Assembly: GCF_963678635.1 (NCBI RefSeq) | Contig: NC_087062.1 | Span: forward strand, 35,678,052-35,738,051 | DNA length: 60,000 nt | Reading direction: 5' to 3' | Source: Symsagittifera roscoffensis | Lineage: Eukaryota > Xenacoelomorpha > Acoela > Convolutidae | Shown here: positions 1 to 14,600 of the stretch, piece by piece | How the letters are laid out: each line of letters opens with the position of its first letter | How positions within the stretch are numbered: the first letter of the stretch is position 1 | Notes under the pieces: model-generated | Database searches by the model: none | Seen by the model: the letters and a program-made list of their open reading frames with translations, nothing else | What the model was told of the DNA's origin: nothing | Position numbers and translations under genes: made by a program

Positions 1-179
1 TACTTAAATCTATTGCTATTGCCATAAAGCTGCGTTAAAATTGTAATGAAATCCAGGACATGCAAATTTGATTCCAGTGTCTAAAAAATTGATTTTTCTC
101 TCCTTAAAAGCATGCTATTTAAAAATTCAAAAAAAAACTGATTTAAAACTGAACAAATCAAATATCGAAAATCACCAAT

Positions 180-520
180 AATAAGAAAAACTTGTGCTTG
201 AAAATCATCGATGAAAACAAGGTTTTCGGCACAAAATTATGCAATATTCTTTTCAGAATCATCAAAATAAATAAGATTTTAGGTGCAAAAATATCATTAA
301 AATCATAAAAATCATGAAAAATACACAGGATTTTGTGTGCAAAAGAAAGCAATGAAATCTTGAAAATCATCATCATATAAAGATTTTGGGGACAAAAATA
401 TGCAAGAAGAACATAAAAATCATCAATCTTAACCAAATTTTTTTGCACCCAAAAATCATTCAACTCATAAAAATCATCAATAAAAACAAAATTGTGAGCA
501 ACGGGTTTTTAAAAACGGCA
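180..520. repeat. Sub-repeat A of the satellite, about 54 bp, six to seven degenerate copies
   Basis: Within each monomer a degenerate unit recurs: ATCATCAAnATAAA, then AGATTTTGGG, then GCAAAAATATGCA, at intervals close to 54 bp. Because 54 is a multiple of three, the minus strand stays open for 60-103 codons and reads as a repeated hydrophobic, Phe/Ile/Lys-rich motif. The frame is shifted or cut in several monomers (for example near 5240, 6720 and 14570). I therefore read the open frame as a result of periodicity rather than a gene. Confidence 0.75.
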
Positions 521-531
521 TCATATTTATT

Positions 532-555
532 GGAATTATAAACTTTTATAATTCC
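532..555. repeat. Hairpin conserved in the satellite monomers (first example)
   Basis: GGAATTATAAA, two bases, then TTTATAATTCC form a perfect 11-bp inverted repeat. The same motif recurs near 1576, 3023, 4067, 5549, 7029, 13362, 14935 and 22196. It is partly degraded in others, for example near 10120, 11818 and 20610. It is the most symmetrical part of the monomer. Confidence 0.8.
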
Positions 556-949
556 AATGTAACCGACATAAAAAACATTATTATTATCCTTTATGTTTCC
601 AATATAATCAATTAAAAACAGTATTTCACCATACAATCAATCATTTTTTCGATTTGTATAGTGAATAACTTTCGGACTTAATTTGGACTTAATTTGAACA
701 TAAATGGGCAAAATTCTGTTAAAATGGAAATTTATCTAGCCTTATAGGACGTAACGATAAACAAGCATAATGCCCATTTTTCATGATATTTGTGCAATTT
801 AGGCAATTTATGTAACCAATTTAGGCAGAATTTTCTTTTGTAATAAAAAGAAAATGGAATCTTCTGATTACCGTTATATTGCATCAAAATTCCCCTAAAA
901 ACTATTTTAGTCTCCAGAAAATCTCGATACATGTTTTTTTTTGCCCTGA

Positions 950-1105
950 GATAGCCTTAGAATTGCAATAAAATCTATTGTTTTTGCCATAAAATTGCAA
1001 CAAAATCTATTGTTGGTGCCAAAAAATACCATAGATTTGTACTTAAATCGATTGCTATTGCCATAAAGCTGCGTTAAAATTGCAATGAAATCTAGGACAT
1101 ACAAA
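950..1105. repeat. Sub-repeat B of the satellite, about 30 bp
   Basis: About four degenerate copies of AAATTGCAAnAAAATCTATTG followed by a TTGCCAT-like end are visible here, with the same segment in every monomer. It again keeps a minus-strand frame partly open, which explains the recurrent 65-123 codon frames around it. Confidence 0.65.
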
Positions 1106-1974
1106 TTTGATTCCAGTGTCTAAAAAATTGATTTTTCTCTCCTTAAAAGCATGCTAATTAAAAATTCAAAAAAAACTGATTGAAAACTGAACGAATCAAA
1201 TATCGAAAATCACCAATAATAACAAAAACTTGTGCTTGAAAATCATTGATGAAAACAAGGTTTTGGGCAAAAAATTATGCAATATTCTTTTCAGAATTAT
1301 CAAAATAAATAAGATTTTAGGTGCAAAAATATCATTAAAATCATGAAAATTATAAAAAATACACAGGATTTTGTGCGCAAAAAAAATAATGAAATCTTGA
1401 ATCTTGAAAATCATCATCATATAAAGATTTTGGGGACAAAAATATGCAAGAAGAACATAAAAATCATCAATCTTAACCAAATTTTTTTGCACCCAAAATT
1501 CATTCAACTCATAAAAATCATCAATAAAAACAAAATTGTGAGCAACGTGTTTTTAAAAACGGCATCATATTTATTGGAATTATAAACTTTTATAATTCTA
1601 ATATAACCGACATAAAAAAACATTATTATTATCCTTTATGTTTCCAATATAATCAATTAAAAACAGTATTTCACCATACAATCAATCATTTTTTCGATTT
1701 GTATAGTGAATAACTTTTTCACCCTAAAATTGCTATATAATTGATTATTAACAAATAAATTTTATAGCGGGACGTAACGATACCGTGCAAAATACAACTA
1801 CAGGATATACAAGTTTAGATGTGGCAATTTAAAAATTAGCCTCGTTTTGTGACAATACACCAACAGTTGCCCTATTTTTACAAAATTATTTTCTTATCCT
1901 TTTTTTCTTACCTTCGAATGAATTGATATCATTGTTTTTTACCTTAATTTCAGAAAAAATTATCTACAAAAGGA

Positions 1975-2235
1975 CTAGAAATTTATCTAGCTTAATCGGA
2001 AATAAATTGACCGTAAATGGGCAAAACTCTGTTAAAATGGAAATTTATTTAGGTTAATAGATTAATGGGGCAAAATTTCATTGCAATGGACGTTTTTTCA
2101 GCTTAATCAGACTTATTTTGACTAAATTTGAGCAACTTTCTGTTAAAATGGACGTTTTTCTAGCTTAATCGGATTTAATTTGAACATAAATGGGCAAAAT
2201 TCTGTTAAAATGGAAATTTATCTAGCCTTATAGGA
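1975..2235. repeat. Sub-repeat C of the satellite, 55-75 bp
   Basis: Three to four diverged copies of a unit containing CTAGCTTAATCGGA, TAAATGGGCAAAA and CTGTTAAAATGGA follow one another. Copies differ in length, and the 450-bp deletion of the short monomer ends inside this segment, so misaligned exchange between sub-repeats is a simple explanation for the deletion. Confidence 0.65.
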
Positions 2236-5200
2236 CGTAACGATAAACAAGCATAATGCCCATTTTTCATGATATTTGTGCAATTTAGGCAATTTATGTA
2301 ACCAATTTAGGCAAAATTTTCTATTGTAATAGAAAGAGAATGGAATCTTCTGATTACCGTTATATTGCATTATGATTCCCCTAAAAACTATTTTAGTCTC
2401 CAGAAAATCTCGATACATTTTTTTTCGCCCTGAGATAGCCATAAAATTGCAACAAAATCTATTGTTTGTGCCAAAAAATGCCATAGATTTGCACTTAAAT
2501 CTATTGCTATTGCCATAAAGCTGCGTTAAAATTGTAATGAAATCCAGGACATACAAATTTGATTCCAGTGTCTAAAAAATTGATTTTTCTCTCCTTAAAA
2601 GCATGCTATTTAAAAATTCAAAAAAAAACTGATTTAAAACTGAACGAATCAAATATCGAAAATCACCAATAATAAGAAAAACTTGTGCTTGAAAATCATC
2701 GATGAAAACAAGGTTTTCGGCACAAAATTATGCAATATTCTTTTCAGAATTATCAAAATAAATAAGATTTTAGGTGCAAAAATATCATTAAAATCATAAA
2801 AATCATGAAAAATACACAGGATTTTGTGTGCAAAAGAAAGCAATGAAATCTTGAAAATCATCATCATATAAAGATTTTGGGGACAAAAATATGCAAGAAG
2901 AACATAAAAATCATCAATCTTAACCAAATTTTTTTGCACCCAAAAATCATTCAACTCATAAAAATCATCAATAAAAACAAAATTGTGAGCAACGGGTTTT
3001 TAAAAACGGCATCATATTTATTGGAATTATAAACTTTTATAATTCCAATGTAACCGACATAAAAAACATTATTATTATCCTTTATGTTTCCAATATAATC
3101 AATTAAAAACAGAATTTCACCATACAATCAATCATTTTTTCGATTTGTATAGTGAATAACTTTCGGACTTAATTTGGACTTAATTTGAACATAAATGGGC
3201 AAAATTCTGTTAAAATGGAAATTTATCTAGCCTTATAGGACGTAACGATAAACAAGCATAATGCCCATTTTTCATGATATTTGTGCAATTTAGGCAATTT
3301 ATGTAACCAATTTAGGCAGAATTTTCTTTTGTAATAAAAAGAAAATGGAATCTTCTGATTACCGTTATATTGCATCAAAATTCCCCTAAAAACTATTTTA
3401 GTCTCCAGAAAATCTCGATACATGTTTTTTTTTGCCCTGAGATAGCCTTAGAATTGCAATAAAATCTATTGTTTTTGCCATAAAATTGCAACAAAATCTA
3501 TTGTTGGTGCCAAAAAATACCATAGATTTGTACTTAAATCGATTGCTATTGCCATAAAGCTGCGTTAAAATTGCAATGAAATCCAGGACATACAAATTTG
3601 ATTCCAGTGTCTAAAAAATTGATTTTTCTCTCCTTAAAAGCATGCTAATTAAAAATTCAAAAAAAACTGATTGAAAACTGAACGAATCAAATATCGAAAA
3701 TCACCAATAATAACAAAAACTTGTGCTTGAAAATCATTGATGAAAACAAGGTTTTGGGCAAAAAATTATGCAATATTCTTTTCAGAATCATCAAAATAAA
3801 TAAGATTTTAGGTGCAAAAATATCATTAAAATCATGAAAATCATGAAAAATACACAGGATTTTGTGCGCAAAAAAAATAATGAAATCTTGAATCTTGAAA
3901 ATCATCATCATATAAAGATTTTGGGGACAAAAATATGCAAGAAGAACATAAAAATCATCAATCTTAACCAAATTTTTTTGCACCCAAAATTCATTCAACT
4001 CATAAAAATCATCAATAAAAACAAAATTGTGAGCAACGTGTTTTTAAAAACGGCATCATATTTATTGGAATTATAAACTTTTATAATTCCAATATAACCG
4101 ACATAAAAAAACATTATTATTATCCTTTATGTTTCCAATATAATCAATTAAAAACAGTATTTCACCATACAATCAATCATTTTTTCGATTTGTATAGTGA
4201 ATAACTTTTTCACCTTAAAACTGCTATATAATTGATTATTAACAAATAAATTTTACAGCGGGACGTAACGATACCGTGCAAAATACAACTTTCAGGATAT
4301 ACAAGTTTAGATGTGGCAATTTAAAAATTAGCCTCGTTTTGTAACAATACACCAAAGGTTGCCCTATTTTCACAAAATTATTTTCTTATCCTTTTTTTCT
4401 TACCTTCGAAAGAATTGATATCATTGTTTTTTACCTTAATTTCAGAAAAAATTATCTACAAAATGACTAGAAATTTATCTAGCTTAATCGGATATAAATT
4501 GACCGTAAATGGGCAAAACTCTGTTAAAATGGAAATTTATTTAGAATAATAGATCATTGGGGCAAAATTTCATTAGAATGGACGTTTTTCCAGCTTAATC
4601 AGACTTATTTTGACTAAATTTGAGCAACTTTTTGTTAAAATGGACGTTTTTCTAGCTTAATCGGACTTAATTTGAACATAAATGGGCAAAATTCTGTTAA
4701 AATGGAAATTTATCTAGCCTTATAGGACGTAACGATAAACAAGCATAATGCCATTTTTCATGATATTTGTGCAATTTAGGCAATTTATGTAACCAATTTA
4801 GGCAGAATTTTCTTTTGTATTAAAAAGAAAATGGAATCTTCTGATTACCGTTATATTGCATTAAAATTCCCCTAAAAACTATTTTAGTCTCCAAAAAATC
4901 TCGATACATGTTTTTTTTTGCCCTGAGATAGCCTTAGAATTGCAATAAAATCTATTGTTTTTGCCATAAAATTGCAACAAAATCTATTGTTGGTGCCAAA
5001 AAATGCCATAGATTTGTACTTAAATCTATTGCTATTGCCATAAAGCTGTGTTAAAATTGCAATGAAATCCAGGACATAAAAATTTGATTCCAGTGTCTAA
5101 AAAATTGATTTTTCTCTCCTTAAAAGCATGCTATTTAAAAATTCAAAAAAAAACTGATTTAAAACTGAACGAATCAAATATCGAAAATCACCAATAATAA

Positions 5201-8200
5201 CAAAAACTTGTGCTTGAAAATCATTGATGAAAACAAGGTTTTGGGCAAAAAAATTATGCAATATTCTTTTCAGAATCATCAAAATAAATAAGATTTTAGG
5301 TGCAAAAATATCATTAAAATCATGAAAAATACACAGGATTTTGTGCGCAAAAAAAAAGCAATGAAATCTTGAATCTTGAAAATCATCATCATATAAAGAT
5401 TTTGGGGACAAAAATATGCAAGAGGAACATAAAAATCACCAATCTTAACCAAATTTTTTTGCACCCAAAAATCATTCAACTCATAAAAATCATCAATAAA
5501 AACAAAATTAAGAGCAACGTGTTTTTAAAAAAGGCATCATATTTATTGGAATTATAAACTTTTATAATTCCAATATAACCGACATAAAAAAACATTATTA
5601 TTATCCTTTTTGTTTCCAATATAATCAATTAAAAACAGTATTTCACCATACAATCAATCATTTTTTCGATTTGTATAGTGAATAACTTTTTCACCCTAAA
5701 ATTGCTATATAATTGATTATTAACAAATAAATTTTACAGCGGGACGTAACGATACCGTGCAAAATACAACTTTCAGGATATACAAGTTTAGATGTGGCAA
5801 TTTAAAAATTAGCCTCGTTTTGTAACAATACACCAAAGGATGCCCTATTTTCACAAAATTATTTTCTTATCCTTTTTTTCTTACCTTCGAATGAATTGAT
5901 ATCATTGTTTTTTACCTTAATTTCAGAAAAAATTATCTACAAAATGAATAGAAATTTATCTAGCCTAATCGGATATAAATTGACTGTAAATGGGCAAAAC
6001 TCTGTTAAAATGGAAATTTATTTAGAATAATAGATTATTGGGGCAAAATTTCTTTAGAATGGACGTTTTTCCAGCTTAATCAGACTTATTTTGACTAAAT
6101 TTGAGCAACTTTTTGTTAAAATGGACGTTTTTCTAGCTTAATCGGACTTAATTTGAACATAAATGGGCAAAATTCTGTTAAAATGGAAATTTATCTAGCC
6201 TTATAGGACGTAACGATAAACAAGCATAATGCCCATTTTTCATGATATTTGTGCAATTTAGGCAATTTATGTAACCAATTTAGGCAGAATTTTCTTTTGT
6301 ATTAAAAAGAAAATGGAATCTTCTGATTACCGTTATATTGCATTAAAATTCCCCTAAAAACTATTTTAGTCTCCAAAAAATCTCGATACATGTTTTTTTT
6401 TGCCCTGAGATAGCCTTAGAATTGCAATAAAATCTATTGTTTTTGCCATAAAATTGCAACAAAATCTATTGTTGGTGCCAAAAAATGCCATAGATTTGTA
6501 CTTAAATCTATTGCTATTGCCATAAAGCTGTGTTAAAATTGCAATGAAATCCAGGACATAAAAATTTGATTCCAGTGTCTAAAAAATTGATTTTTCTCTC
6601 CTTAAAAGCATGCTATTTAAAAATTCAAAAAAAACTGATTTAAAACTGAACGAATCAAATATCAAAAATCACCAATAATAACAAAAACTTGTGCTTGAAA
6701 ATCATTGATGAAAACAAGGTTTTGGGCAAAAAAATTATGCAATATTTTTTTCAGAATCATCAAAATAAATAAGATTTTAGGTGCAAAAATATCATTAAAA
6801 TCATGAAAAATACACAGGATTTTGTGCGCAAAAAAAAAGCAATGAAATCTTGAATCTTGAAAATCATCATCATATAAAGATTTTGGGGACAAAAATATGC
6901 AAGAGGAACATAAAAATCATCAATCTTAACCAAATTTTTTTGCACCCAAAAATCATTCAACTCATAAAAATCATCAATAAAAACAAAATTAAGAGCAACG
7001 TGTTTTTAAAAACGGCATCATATTTATTGGAATTATAAACTTTTATAATTCCAATATAACCGACATAAAAAAAACATTATTATTATCCTTTTTGTTTCCA
7101 ATATAATCAATTAAAAACAGTATTTCACCATACAATCAATCATTTTTTCGACTTGTATAGTGAATAACTTTTTCACCCTAAAATTGCTATATAATTGATT
7201 ATTAACAAATAAATTTTACAGCGGGACGTAACGATACCGTGCAAAATACAACTTTCAGGATATACAAGTTTAGATGTGGCAATTTAAAAATTAGCCTCGT
7301 TTTGTAACAATACACCAAAGGTTGCCCTAATTTCACAAAATTATTTTCTTATCCTTTTTTTCTTACCTTCGAATGAATTGATATCATTGTTTTTTACCTT
7401 AATTTCAGAAAAAATTATCTACAAAATGAATAGAAATTTATCTAGCTTAATCGGATATAAATTGACCGTAAATGGGCAAAACTCTGTTAAAATGGAAATT
7501 TATTTAGAATAATAGATTATTGGGGCAAAATTTCTTTAGAATGGACGTTTTTCCAGCTTAATCAGACTTATTTTGACTAAATTTGAGCAACTTTCTGTTA
7601 AAATGGACGTTGTTCTAGCTTAATCGGACTTAATTTGAATATAAATGGGCAAAATTTTGTTAATATGGAAATTTATCTAGCCTTATAGGACGTAACGATA
7701 AACAAGCATAATGCCCATTTTTCATGATATTTTTGCAATTTAGGCAATTTATGTAACCAATTTAGGCAAAATTTTCTATTGTAATAAAAAGAAAATGGAA
7801 TCTTCTGATTACCGTTATATTGCAGTATAATTCCCCTAAAAACTATTTTAGTCTCCAGAAAATCTCGATACATGTTTTTTTCGCCCTGAGATAGCCTTAG
7901 AATTGCAATAAAATCTATTGTTTTTGCCATAAAATTGCAACAAAATCTGTTGTTTGTGCCAAAAAATGCCATAGATTTGTACTTAAATCTTTTGCTATTG
8001 CCATAAAGCTGCCTTAAAATTGCAATGAAATCCAGGACATACAAATTTTTTTCCAGTGTCTAAAAAATTGATTTTTCTCTCCTTAAAAGCATGCTATTTA
8101 AAAATTCAAAAAAAATTGATTTTAAACTGTACGAATCAAATATCGAAAATCACCAATATTAACAAAAACTTGTGCTTGGAAATCATCGATGAAAACAAGG

Positions 8201-8513
8201 TTTTGGGCAAAAAATTATGCATTATTCTTTTCAGAATCATCAAAATAAATAAGATTTTAGGTGCAAAAATATCATTAAAATCATGAAAATCATGAAAAAT
8301 ACACAGGATTTTGTGCGCAAAAAAAGCAATGAAATCTTGAATCTTGAAAATCATCATCATATAAAGATTTTGGGGACAAAAATATGCAAGAAGAACATAA
8401 AAATCATCAATATTAACCAATTTTTTTTGCACCCAAAAATCATTCAACTCATAAAAATCATCAATAGAAACAAAATTGTGAGCAACGTGTTTTCAAAAAC
8501 GGCATCATACTTA

Positions 8514-8611
8514 GCTAATAATCCCATATTGTTCTGCTCAGGCAAGTAAGCATTTAAAAAAGTTTGTGTCGCACATTTTTGTGCAATTGATAGAAATTTA
8601 TGTGAATTTTA
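8514..8611. repeat. 98-bp segment present only in the later monomers
   Basis: Monomers from about 8.1 kb onward carry an extra stretch of about 98 bp between GGCATCATA and TTGGAATTA. It contains TGTTCTGCTCAGGCAA and the small hairpin GCACATTTTTGTGC. Counterparts start near 10022, 11572, 13259, 14836, 18953, 20498 and 22095. The earlier monomers run straight across. It divides the array into two subfamilies. Insertion and deletion cannot be told apart without an outgroup. Confidence 0.8.
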
Positions 8612-11600
8612 TTGGAATTAAAAACTTTTATAATTCCAATATAACCGACATAAAAATTTATTATTATTATCCTTTATGTTTCCAATATAATCAATTAAAA
8701 ACAGTATTTCACCATACAATCAATCATTTTTTAAATTTGTATAGTGAATAACTTTTTCACCCTAAAATTGCCATATAATTGATTATTAACAAATAAATTT
8801 TACAACGGGACGTAACGATACCGTGCAAAATACAACTTTCAGGATATACAAGTTTAGATGTGGCAATTTAAAATTAGCCTCGTTTTGTGACAATACACCA
8901 ACAGTTGCCCTATTTTTACAAAATTATTTTCTTATCCTTTTTTTCTTACCTTCGGATGAATTGATATCATTGTTTTTTATTTAATTTCAGAAAAAATTAT
9001 CTACAAAAGGACTAGAAATTTATCTAGCTTAATCGGATATAAATTGACCGTAAATGGGCAAAACTCTGTTAAAATGGAAATTTATTTAGGTTAATAGATT
9101 AATGGGGCAAAATTTCATTAGAATGGACGTTTTTCTAGCTTAATCGGACTTAATTTGAACATAAATGGGCAAAATTTTGTTAAAATGGAAATTTATCTAG
9201 CCTTATAGGACGTAACGATAAACAAGCATAATGCCCATTTTTCATGATATTTGTGCAATTTAGGCAATTTATGTAACCAATTTAGGCAGAATTTTCTTTT
9301 GTAAAAAAAAGAAAATGGAATCTTCTGATTACCGTTATATTGCATTATAATTCCCCTAAAAACTATTTTAGTCTCCAGAAAATCTCGATACATGTTTTTT
9401 TCGCCCTGAGATAGCCTTAGAATCGCAATAAAATCTATTGTTTTTGCCACAAAATTGCAACAAAATCTGTTGTTTGTGCAAAAAAATGCCATAGATTTGT
9501 ACTTAAATCTATTGCTATTGCCATAAAGCTGCGTTAAATTTCAATGAAATTGAGGACATACAAATTTGATTCTATTGCCTAAAAAAATGATTTTTTTCTC
9601 CTTAAAAGCATGCTATTTAAAAGTTCAAAAAAAATGATTTAAAACTGAACGAATCAAATATCGAAAATCATCAATATTAATAAAAACTTGTGCTTGAAAA
9701 TCATTGATGAAAACAAGATTTTGGGCAAAAAATTATGCAATATTCTTTTCAGAATCATCAAAATAAATAAGATTTTAGGTGCAAAAATATCATTAAAATC
9801 ATGAAAAATACACAGGATTTTGTGCGCAAAAAAAAAGCAATGAAATCTTGAATCTTGAAAATCATCATCATATAAAGATTTTGGGGACAAAAATATGCAA
9901 GAAGAACATAAAAATTATCAATCTTAACCAAATTTTTTTGCACACAAAAATCATTCAACTCAAAAAAATCATCAATAAAAACAAAATTGTGAGCAACGTG
10001 TTTTCAAAAACGGCATCATGTTTAGCTAATAATCCCATATTGTACTGCTCAGGCAATTAAGCATTTAAAAAAATTTGTGTCGCACATTTTTTTGCAATTG
10101 ATAGAAATTTAAGTGAATTTTAATGAAATTATAAACTTTTATAATTCCAATATAACCGACATAAAATTACATTATTATTATCCTTTATATTTCCAATATA
10201 ATCAATTAAAAACAGTATTTCACCATACAATCAATCATTTTTTCGATTTGTATAATGAATAACTTTTTCACCCTAAAATTGCCATATCATTGATTATTAA
10301 CAAATAAATTTTACAGCGGGACGTTACGATACCGTGCAAATTACAACTTTCAGGATATACAAGTTTAGATGTGTAACAATACACCAACAGTTGCCCTATT
10401 TTTACAAAATTATTTTCTTATCCTTTTTTTTTACCTTCGAATGAATTGATATAATTTTTTTTACCTTAATTTCAGAAAAAATTATCTTCAAAATGACTAG
10501 AAATTTATCTAGCTTAATCGGATATAAATTGACCGTAAATGGGCAAAACTCTGTTAAAATGGAAATTTTTTTTGGTTAATAGATTAATGGGGCAAAATTT
10601 CATTAGAATGGACGTTTTTCCAAGTTAATCAGACTTATTTTGACTAAATTTGAGCAACTTTCTGCTAAAATGGACGTTTTTCTGGCTTAATCGGACTCAA
10701 TTTGAACATAAATGGGCAAAATTCTGTTAAAATGGAAATTTATCTAGCGTTATAGGACGTAGCGATAAACAAGCATAATGCTCATTTTTCATGATATTTG
10801 TGCAATTTAGGCAATTTATGCAACCAATTTAGGCAAAATTTTCTATTGTAACAAAAAGAAAATGGAATCTTCTGATTACCGTTATATTGCATTATAATTC
10901 CCCTAAAAACTATTTTAGTCTCCAGAAAATCTCGATACCTTATTTTTGCCCTGAGATAGCCTTAGAATCGCAATGAAATCTATTGTTTTTGCCATAAAAT
11001 TGCAACAAAATCTATTGTTTCTGCCAAAAATGCCATAGATTTGTACTTACTTAAATCTATTGCTATTGCCATAAAGCTGCGTTAAAATTGCAATGAAATC
11101 GAGGACATACAAATTTGATTCCAGTGTCTAAAAAGTTGATCTTTCTCTCCTTAGAAGCATGCTATTTAAAAATTCAAAAAAAACTAATTTGAAACTGAAC
11201 GAATCAAATATCGAAAATCACCAATATTAACAAAAACTTGTGCTTGAAAATCATCAATGAAAACGAGGTTTTGGGCACAAAATTATGCAAAATTCTTTTC
11301 AGAATCATCAAAATAAATAAGATTTTAGGTGCAAAAATATCATACAAATCATGAAAATTATGAAAAATACACAAGATTTTGTGCGCAAAAAAGCAATGAA
11401 ATCTTGAAAAACATCATCATATAAAGATTTTGGGGACAAAAATATGCAAGAAGAACATAAAAATCATCAATATTAACCAAATTTTTTTGCACCCAAAAAT
11501 CATTCAACTCATAAAAATCATCAAAAGAAACAAAATTGTGAGCAACGTGTTTTTAAAAACGGCATCATATTTAGCTAATCATCCCATCCATATTGTTCTG

Positions 11601-14600
11601 CTCAGGCAAGTGAGCATTTAAAAAAATTTGTGTTGCACATTTTTGTGCAATTGATAGAATTTTTATGTGAATTTTTTTGGAATTATAAACTTTTATAATT
11701 CCGATATAACCGACATAAAAACACATTATTGTACTGCTCAGGCAATTAAGCATTTAAAAAAGTTTGTGTCGCACATTTTTTTGCAATTGATAGAAATTTA
11801 AGTGAATTTTAATGAAATTATAAACTTTTATAATTCCAATATAACCGACATAAAATTACATTATTATTATCCTTTATATTTCCAATATAATCAATTAAAA
11901 ACAGTATTTCACCATACAATCAATCATTTTTTCGATTTGTATAATGAATAACTTTTTCACCCTAAAATTGCCATATCATTGATTATTAACAAATAAATTT
12001 TACAGCGGGACGTTACGATACCGTGCAAAATACAACTTTCAGGATATACAAGTTTAGATGTGTAACAATACACCAACAGTTGCCCTATTTTTACAAAATT
12101 ATTTTCTTATCCTTTTTTTTTACCTTCGAATGAATTGATATATTTTTTTTTACCTTAATTTCAGAAAAAATTATCTTCAAAATGACTAGAAATTTATCTA
12201 GCTTAATCGGATATAAATTGACCGTAAATAGGCAAAACTCTGTTAAAATGGAAATTTTTTTTGGTTAATAGATTAATGGGGCAAAATTTCATTAGAATGG
12301 ACGTTTTTCCAAGTTAATCAGACTTATTTTGACTAAATTTGAGCAACTTTCTGCTAAAATGGACGTTTTTTTGGCTTAATCGGACTCAATTTGAACATAA
12401 ATGGGCAAAATTCTGTTAAAATGGAAATTTATCTAGCGTTATAGGACGTAGCGATAAACAAGCATAATGCTCATTTTTCATGATATTTGTGCAATTTAGG
12501 CAATTTATGCAACCAATTTAGGCAAAATTTTCTATTGTAACAAAAAGAAAATGGAATCTTCTGATTACCGTTATATTGCATTATAATTCCCCTAAAAACT
12601 ATTTTAGTCTCCAGAAAATCTCGATACCTTATTTTTGCCCTGAGATAGCCTTAGAATCGCAATGAAATCTATTGTTTTTGCCATAAAATTGCAACAAAAT
12701 CTATTGTTTCTGCCAAAAATGCCATAGATTTGTACTTAAATCTATTGCTATTGCCATAAAGCTGCGTTAAAATTGCAATGAAATCGAGGACATACAAATT
12801 TGATTCCAGTGTCTAAAAAGTTGATCTTTCTCTCCTTAGAAGCATGCTATTTAAAAATTCAAAAAAAACTAATTTGAAACTGAACGAATCAAATATCGAA
12901 AATCACCAATATTAACAAAAACTTGTGCTTGAAAATCATCAATGAAAACGAGGTTTTGGGCACAAAATTATGCAAAATTCTTTTCAGAATCATCAAAATA
13001 AATAAGATTTTAGGTGCAAAAAATATCATACAAATCTTGAAAATTATGAAAAATACACAAGATTTTGTGCGCAAAAAAAAGCAATGAAATCTTGAAAAAC
13101 ATCATCATATAAAGATTTTGGGGACAAAAATATGCAAGAAGAACATAAAAATCATCAATATTAACCAAATATTTTTGCACCCAAAAATCATTCAACTCAT
13201 AAAATCATCAATAGAAACAAAATTGTGAGCAACGTGTTTTTAAAACGGCTTCATATTTAGCTAATCATCCCATCCATATTGTTCTGCTCAGGCAAGTGAG
13301 CATTTAAAAAATTGTGTTGCACATTTTTGTGCAATTGATAGAATTTTTATGTGAATTTTTTTGGAATTATAAACTTTTATAATTCCGATATAACCGAATA
13401 TAAAACACATTATTATTATCCTTTATGTTTCCCAATATAATCAATGAAAAACAGTATTTCACCATACAATCAATCATTTTTTCGATTTGTATAGTGAATA
13501 ACTTTTTCACCCTAAAATTGCCATATAATTGATTATTAACAAATAAATTTTACAGCGGCACGTAACGATACATGCAAAATACAATTTTCAGGATATACAA
13601 GTTTAGATGTGGCAATTTAAAAGTTAGCCTCGTTTTGTAAGAATACACCAACAGTTGCCCTATTTTTACAAAACTATTTTCTTATCCTTTTTTTTCTTAC
13701 CTTCGAATGAATTGATATCATTGTTTTTTACCTTAATTTCAGAAAAAATTATCTACAAAATGACTAGAAATTTATCTATTTTAATCGGATATATATTGAC
13801 CGTAAATGGGCAAAACTCTGTTAAAATGGAAGTTTATTTAGCTTAATAGATTAATGGGGCAAAATTTCATTAGAATCGACGTTTTCCAGCTTAATCAGAC
13901 TTATTTTGACTAAATTTGAGCAACTTTCTGTTAAAATGGACGTTTTTTTTAGCTTAATCAGACTTATTTTGAACATAAGTGGGCCAAATTCTGTTAAAAT
14001 GGAAATTTATCTAGCCTTATAGGACGTAACGATAAACAAGCATAATGCTCATATTTCATGATATTTTTGCAATTTAGGCAATTTATGTAACCAATTTAGG
14101 CAAAATTTTCTATTGTAATAAAAAGAAATGGAATCTTCTGATTCTCGTTATATTGCATTATAATTCCCCTAAAAACTCTTTTAGTCTCCAGAAAATCTCA
14201 ATACATTTTTTTTTTCGCCCTGAGATAGCCTTAAAATCGCAGTAAAATCTATTGTTTTTGCCATAAAATTGCAACAAAATCTGTTGTTTGTTCCAAAAAA
14301 TGCCATAGATTTGTACTTAAATCTATTGCTATTGCCATAAAGCTGCGTTAAATTTCAATGAAATTGAGGACATACAATTTGATTCTATTGCCTAAAAAAA
14401 TGATTTTTCTCTCCTTAAAGCATGCTATTTAAAAGTTCAAAAAAAATGATTTAAAACTGAACGAATCAAATATCGAAAATCATCAATATTAACAAAAACT
14501 TGTGCTTGAAAATCACCAATAAAAACAAGGTTTTGGGCACAAAATTATGCAATATTCTTTTCAGAATCATCAAATAAATAAGATTTTAGGTGCAAAAATA

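Larger units (their letters stand above)
1..4982. repeat. Higher-order satellite dimer, two copies of 2,491 bp
   Basis: Positions 1-2491 and 2492-4982 repeat each other at a constant offset of 2,491 bp. Each copy holds one short monomer (about 1,040 bp) and one long monomer (about 1,450 bp). The short form lacks roughly 450 bp: at about 670 (and 3161) the text jumps from GTGAATAACTTT directly to CGGACTTAATTT, skipping the part found at 1716-2170. Later monomers are all long, so the deletion arose once and was amplified as a dimer. Confidence 0.9.
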
